From NCBI RefSeq assembly GCF_051488665.1, contig NZ_JBPSEG010000002.1:124001-188000 (forward strand): a stretch of 64,000 nt of DNA, in the 5' to 3' direction. Of the stretch, positions 61,449 to 64,000 are shown piece after piece. The position numbers were made by a program, and so were the translations under genes. The notes beneath the pieces were generated by a model. That model was given only the letters and a program-made list of their open reading frames with translations, did not search any database and was not told the origin of the DNA. Numbering within the stretch: position 1 is the first letter of the stretch; each line of letters opens with the position of its first letter. Origin of the DNA: Melioribacter sp051488665. Lineage in GTDB: Bacteria; Bacteroidota; Ignavibacteria; Ignavibacteriales; Melioribacteraceae.

Positions 61449-61757
61449 TTAAGAACGCAAATGATAGTCAATCCTTTCTATCAATTCGCTTATTTTATTT
61501 TTTAATGCTTCCCTTTCCTCCTTGTTTCCACTTACAATTAAATGAGACTCGTTTTCTGAAATTTTACTCAACTTGCTTTCAATATCGGAAATTTTTTTCT
61601 TTAATTCACTATTTTCTCTTTCGAGAAGATTTATTTTTTCGTTTAACAACTTATTGGCTTCTACGAGTTCCTGACCTTTTTGCAAAAAATAGTAAATTTC
61701 TTTTTCGAGCGATCCCAGCTCCTCGAGAAACATATCGTATTTGTTTAAGTCGGGCAT
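61449..61757 (-). CDS. Small coiled-coil protein, possible cell-division partner of ZapA
   Basis: The 102-aa product is almost entirely a coiled coil with heptad-like Leu/Ile spacing (about residues 10-70), including NEKINLLERENSELKKKISDIESKL, and has no signal peptide. The ATG at 61757 forms an ATGA overlap with the pheT stop, so translation is coupled; a TTG one codon upstream is in frame. The size, the coiled coil and the place just before zapA suggest a ZapB-like role, but no sequence motif proves it. Confidence 0.8.
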   Translation of the reverse strand: MPDLNKYDMFLEELGSLEKEIYYFLQKGQELVEANKLLNEKINLLERENSELKKKISDIESKLSKISENESHLIVSGNKEEREALKNKISELIERIDYHLRS

Positions 61758-64000
61758 CAACTGCCTCTTAATTTGGCATTAAATTTTTCTTCTACTGCTT
61801 TTATGGCTCGCCGGAACTCTTTGTCCACTTCTTCTTCTTTCAACGTCCTGCTCTTATCGTAATATTCAAGCCTGAAAGCAAGACTCTTTTTATTCATACC
61901 TAAACTTTCGCTTTGAAAAATATCAAATAACTTAATATGATGCAACAAGTTACTGCTTGCATTCCTTATAACTTTAATTACTTCGCCCGCTTCAATCTCT
62001 CTGTCGAGTATGAACGCGAAATCCCTGTATACTTTCGGGAACTTCAACAATTCCTTGAATTCAGGCGCTCCGCGTTCAACCGATTTAATATTGTCGAGGT
62101 CGAAAACTGCGACAAATACGTCCTGCTCAATTTCGAAAGGTTTCAGCAATTCGTCGTTCAATTTGCCGGCGCGTACAATTACAGCTTCGTCAATAAGCAT
62201 TTCCATACCGTATTCGAATTTATCCGAATCGATACGTTTGATTTCATATTCGACGCCGGGTAAATATTTATTCAGAAACGCCGCAGCAAATCCTTTGAGG
62301 TCGAAGAAATCGAATTTTCTTTCTTTTTCGTACCATTCGTCTTCAATAGCGTTTCCCGTCAATCCTATTATCAAATGCTCGCTCTCTTTGAAGTCATCGA
62401 AAGAATTAATTTCATCGTTGATTCTTTCGAACACTTTTCCGATTTCAAAAAGCTGGAGATTTTTTTCGTTCACTTTGATGTTATTCGAAATAGCCTGCAG
62501 CATGCCGGGAATCAACGAGGGTCGCAAATGAGACATCTCCGCGCTTTGCGGATTCAATACGCCGAGCGGATTGCCGTATTCTTTTGCAAGTTCTTCTCTG
62601 AGAAGAGAATTTGTCAGTATTTCATAGAAACCGAGGGCGTTTAAAATATTTCTGATTCTGTCGTTGTTTTCCGACTGATCGACTTTTTCTTCGAGAGTAA
62701 CCGAAATTTTCTCTACTTCGGGTATTTTATCGTAGCCGTAAATTCTGGCTACTTCTTCGATCAAATCGATTTCCCTTTCGATGTCGTGTCTGTAAGAGGG
62801 GACTTCCAGATTCACTGATTCGTCCGATTCGTTCACTCCGAAACCAAGATTTACAAATATTTTTTTGACTGTTTCTTTATCGACGTCGTAACCGAGTATT
62901 CTTTTAATTCTTGCGTATCTTAATTCGACATTTTTTGTGGGAAACGGTTTGGGATAGGCGTCGATTTCGGATTTGCATACATTGCCGCCCGTAGTCATAG
63001 CAATCAACTGAGCAGCGCGCTTTGCCGCCCAAACGGTAATGTTATAGTCGGCTCCTCGTTCAAACCGGTACGACGCGTCAGTCTGCAGTCCCAGTCTTTT
63101 TGCCGTTTTTCTTACGGATGAGGGATTAAAGAAAGCGCTTTCGATCAAAATGTTTTTTGTTTCAGGAGTCACTTCCGAATTTTCGCCTCCCATAACGCCT
63201 GCAATTGCAACGGATCTTTCCGCATCGCAAATCATCAAATCCGTTTCCGAAAGTATTCTTTCTTTAGAATCGAGCGTTACAAATTTTTCGCCTTCGCGAG
63301 CTTTTTTAACCACGATTTTTTTGCCTGCCAATTTATCGAGGTCGAACGCGTGAAGAGGCTGCCCGACTTCGTACAAAACAAAATTCGTTACGTCCACAAC
63401 GTTATTGATCGGGCGCAGTCCGATACTTTCGATTCTTCTTTTCAGCCACTCCGGCGATTCTTTTATTTCAACATTCAAAACAACTTTTGCAACGTAGCGC
63501 GGACAATTTTCAGCGTCGATAATTTCTACCGAAGCATATTCAGATGACTGCCCGTCGGTTTCATCCAATTTAATTTCGGGCATATTTAATTTCCTGTCGA
63601 ATAATGCCGCCAAATCCCTTGCAATTCCGATATGGCTCAGTGCGTCCGCCCGGTTGGGAGTAATCGCTATATCTAAAACAACGTCGTCCAGATTCATTAC
63701 TTTCGAAAAAGGCGTTCCCGGCTCGAGCGAAGAATCGAGCACCATAATGCCTTCGTGATTGTCGCTTATTTCAAGTTCTTTTTCCGAGCAGATCATCCCC
63801 TCGGAGACTTCGCCGCGTAATTTCACTTTTTCGATCTTTAATCCGTTTGAAGGAATGACGGCGCCTATTTTTGCAAACGGCACTTTTTGTCCTTCGGCTA
63901 CATTAGGCGCGCCGCAAACCACGCTGTAATCTCGGCTGCCGTCGTTTACGATACAGAGCGAAAGTTTGTCGGCATTCGGATGTTTTCTTCTTTCTTTAAC
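61757..64000 (-). CDS. pheT: Phenylalanyl-tRNA synthetase beta subunit (N-terminus beyond window)
   Basis: PheT is the large subunit of the heterotetrameric PheRS. The frame is open from 64000, so the N-terminus is missing and 747 residues are seen. At the visible start the tRNA-binding (EMAP-like) domain has KHPNADKLSLCIVNDG and VVCGAPNVAEGQKVPFAKIG. The B3/B4 editing region, the B5 domain (FPTKNVELRYARIKRILGYD), the catalytic-like core and a C-terminal anticodon-binding FDX-ACB domain (FPKVYRDFAFILDREI to the end) follow. The GTG at about 63922 should not be used as a start. pheS would be expected upstream. Confidence 0.96.
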   Translation of the reverse strand, partial: VKERRKHPNADKLSLCIVNDGSRDYSVVCGAPNVAEGQKVPFAKIGAVIPSNGLKIEKVKLRGEVSEGMICSEKELEISDNHEGIMVLDSSLEPGTPFSKVMNLDDVVLDIAITPNRADALSHIGIARDLAALFDRKLNMPEIKLDETDGQSSEYASVEIIDAENCPRYVAKVVLNVEIKESPEWLKRRIESIGLRPINNVVDVTNFVLYEVGQPLHAFDLDKLAGKKIVVKKAREGEKFVTLDSKERILSETDLMICDAERSVAIAGVMGGENSEVTPETKNILIESAFFNPSSVRKTAKRLGLQTDASYRFERGADYNITVWAAKRAAQLIAMTTGGNVCKSEIDAYPKPFPTKNVELRYARIKRILGYDVDKETVKKIFVNLGFGVNESDESVNLEVPSYRHDIEREIDLIEEVARIYGYDKIPEVEKISVTLEEKVDQSENNDRIRNILNALGFYEILTNSLLREELAKEYGNPLGVLNPQSAEMSHLRPSLIPGMLQAISNNIKVNEKNLQLFEIGKVFERINDEINSFDDFKESEHLIIGLTGNAIEDEWYEKERKFDFFDLKGFAAAFLNKYLPGVEYEIKRIDSDKFEYGMEMLIDEAVIVRAGKLNDELLKPFEIEQDVFVAVFDLDNIKSVERGAPEFKELLKFPKVYRDFAFILDREIEAGEVIKVIRNASSNLLHHIKLFDIFQSESLGMNKKSLAFRLEYYDKSRTLKEEEVDKEFRRAIKAVEEKFNAKLRGS

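Noticed and set aside
63900..63922. Start of pheT at a GTG near 63922
   Set aside because: The same frame continues to 64000 and encodes KHPNADKLSLCIVNDG, the conserved tRNA-binding domain, so the gene is only cut by the window edge.
1..64000. tRNA or rRNA genes, CRISPR arrays, insertion sequences, phage or defence genes
   Set aside because: I looked for cloverleaf-like sequence, repeated spacers, transposase motifs and terminal repeats and saw none.

Overview
The window is an ordinary, densely packed stretch of a bacterial chromosome of moderate GC content (my impression, about 40-43%). It carries roughly 59 protein genes, no tRNA or rRNA genes, no CRISPR array and no recognisable mobile element. 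The gene set points to the Bacteroidota/Chlorobi group, most likely class Ignavibacteria (Melioribacter-like). Grounds are an alternative complex III (ACIII) operon joined to an A2-type cytochrome oxidase, a GWxTD-domain protein, RNase Y next to zapA, and lipoprotein/outer-membrane families of that group. The taxonomic call is inference from gene content only.

Layout. Positions 1-3830 (minus): rho, a GWxTD-domain secreted protein, pdxA and a truncated methyltransferase. Positions 3971-9535 (minus): an unknown 294-aa protein, a mannose-1-phosphate guanylyltransferase, an RpiB-like isomerase with an altered active site, pyrK, pyrD and folC. At 9678 a small YbjQ-family gene lies alone on the plus strand. 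Positions 9998-13642 (minus): murB, an MFS transporter and an SLC13/ArsB-type permease. Positions 13693-18901 (minus): a HAD phosphatase, prmC, dtd, an alkaline-phosphatase-superfamily enzyme and comEC, mostly joined by 4-base overlaps. Positions 18949-25766 (minus): an L-arabinose operon made of a lipoprotein mutarotase, an SGLT-type sodium/sugar symporter, araB, araD and araA.

Positions 25945-40650 (minus) hold the centrepiece, a 14.7-kb, 14-gene respiratory operon: actA, a 53-aa membrane peptide, actB, actC, an actD-actE fusion, actF, an extra monoheme cytochrome c, SCO, coxA (YSHP-type, A2), coxC, a subunit IV gene, coxB, ctaB and a polytopic membrane protein ending in a cytochrome c domain. 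It ends in a hairpin. Together these genes would take electrons from menaquinol through ACIII and c-type hemes to an oxygen-reducing, proton-pumping oxidase.

Positions 40759-43797 (minus): glyA, tatC and a trans-polyprenyl diphosphate synthase (TatC and a quinone side chain both serve the operon above). Positions 43901-49725 (minus): glgA, a gmhB-like phosphatase, a DNRLRE/DUF4270-like lipoprotein, an outer-membrane beta-barrel and a TPR protein, closed by a clear terminator. Positions 49849-53987 (plus): hutI, ftcD and fchA of histidine degradation plus a NamZ-type muramidase. Positions 53988-58616 (minus): proline dehydrogenase, tsaD, mltG and a Big_5 lipoprotein. Positions 58627-64000 (minus): pheT (5'-truncated by the window), a coiled-coil protein, zapA, a structured RNA that is probably 6S RNA, rny with its terminator, and coaE.

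I found no phage, defence island or clearly new multi-gene system. The items most worth a second look are the RpiB-like enzyme with Asp at the catalytic Cys position and an EutQ/EutT-like N-terminal extension, the unusual features of the ACIII/oxidase operon, and the candidate 6S RNA.
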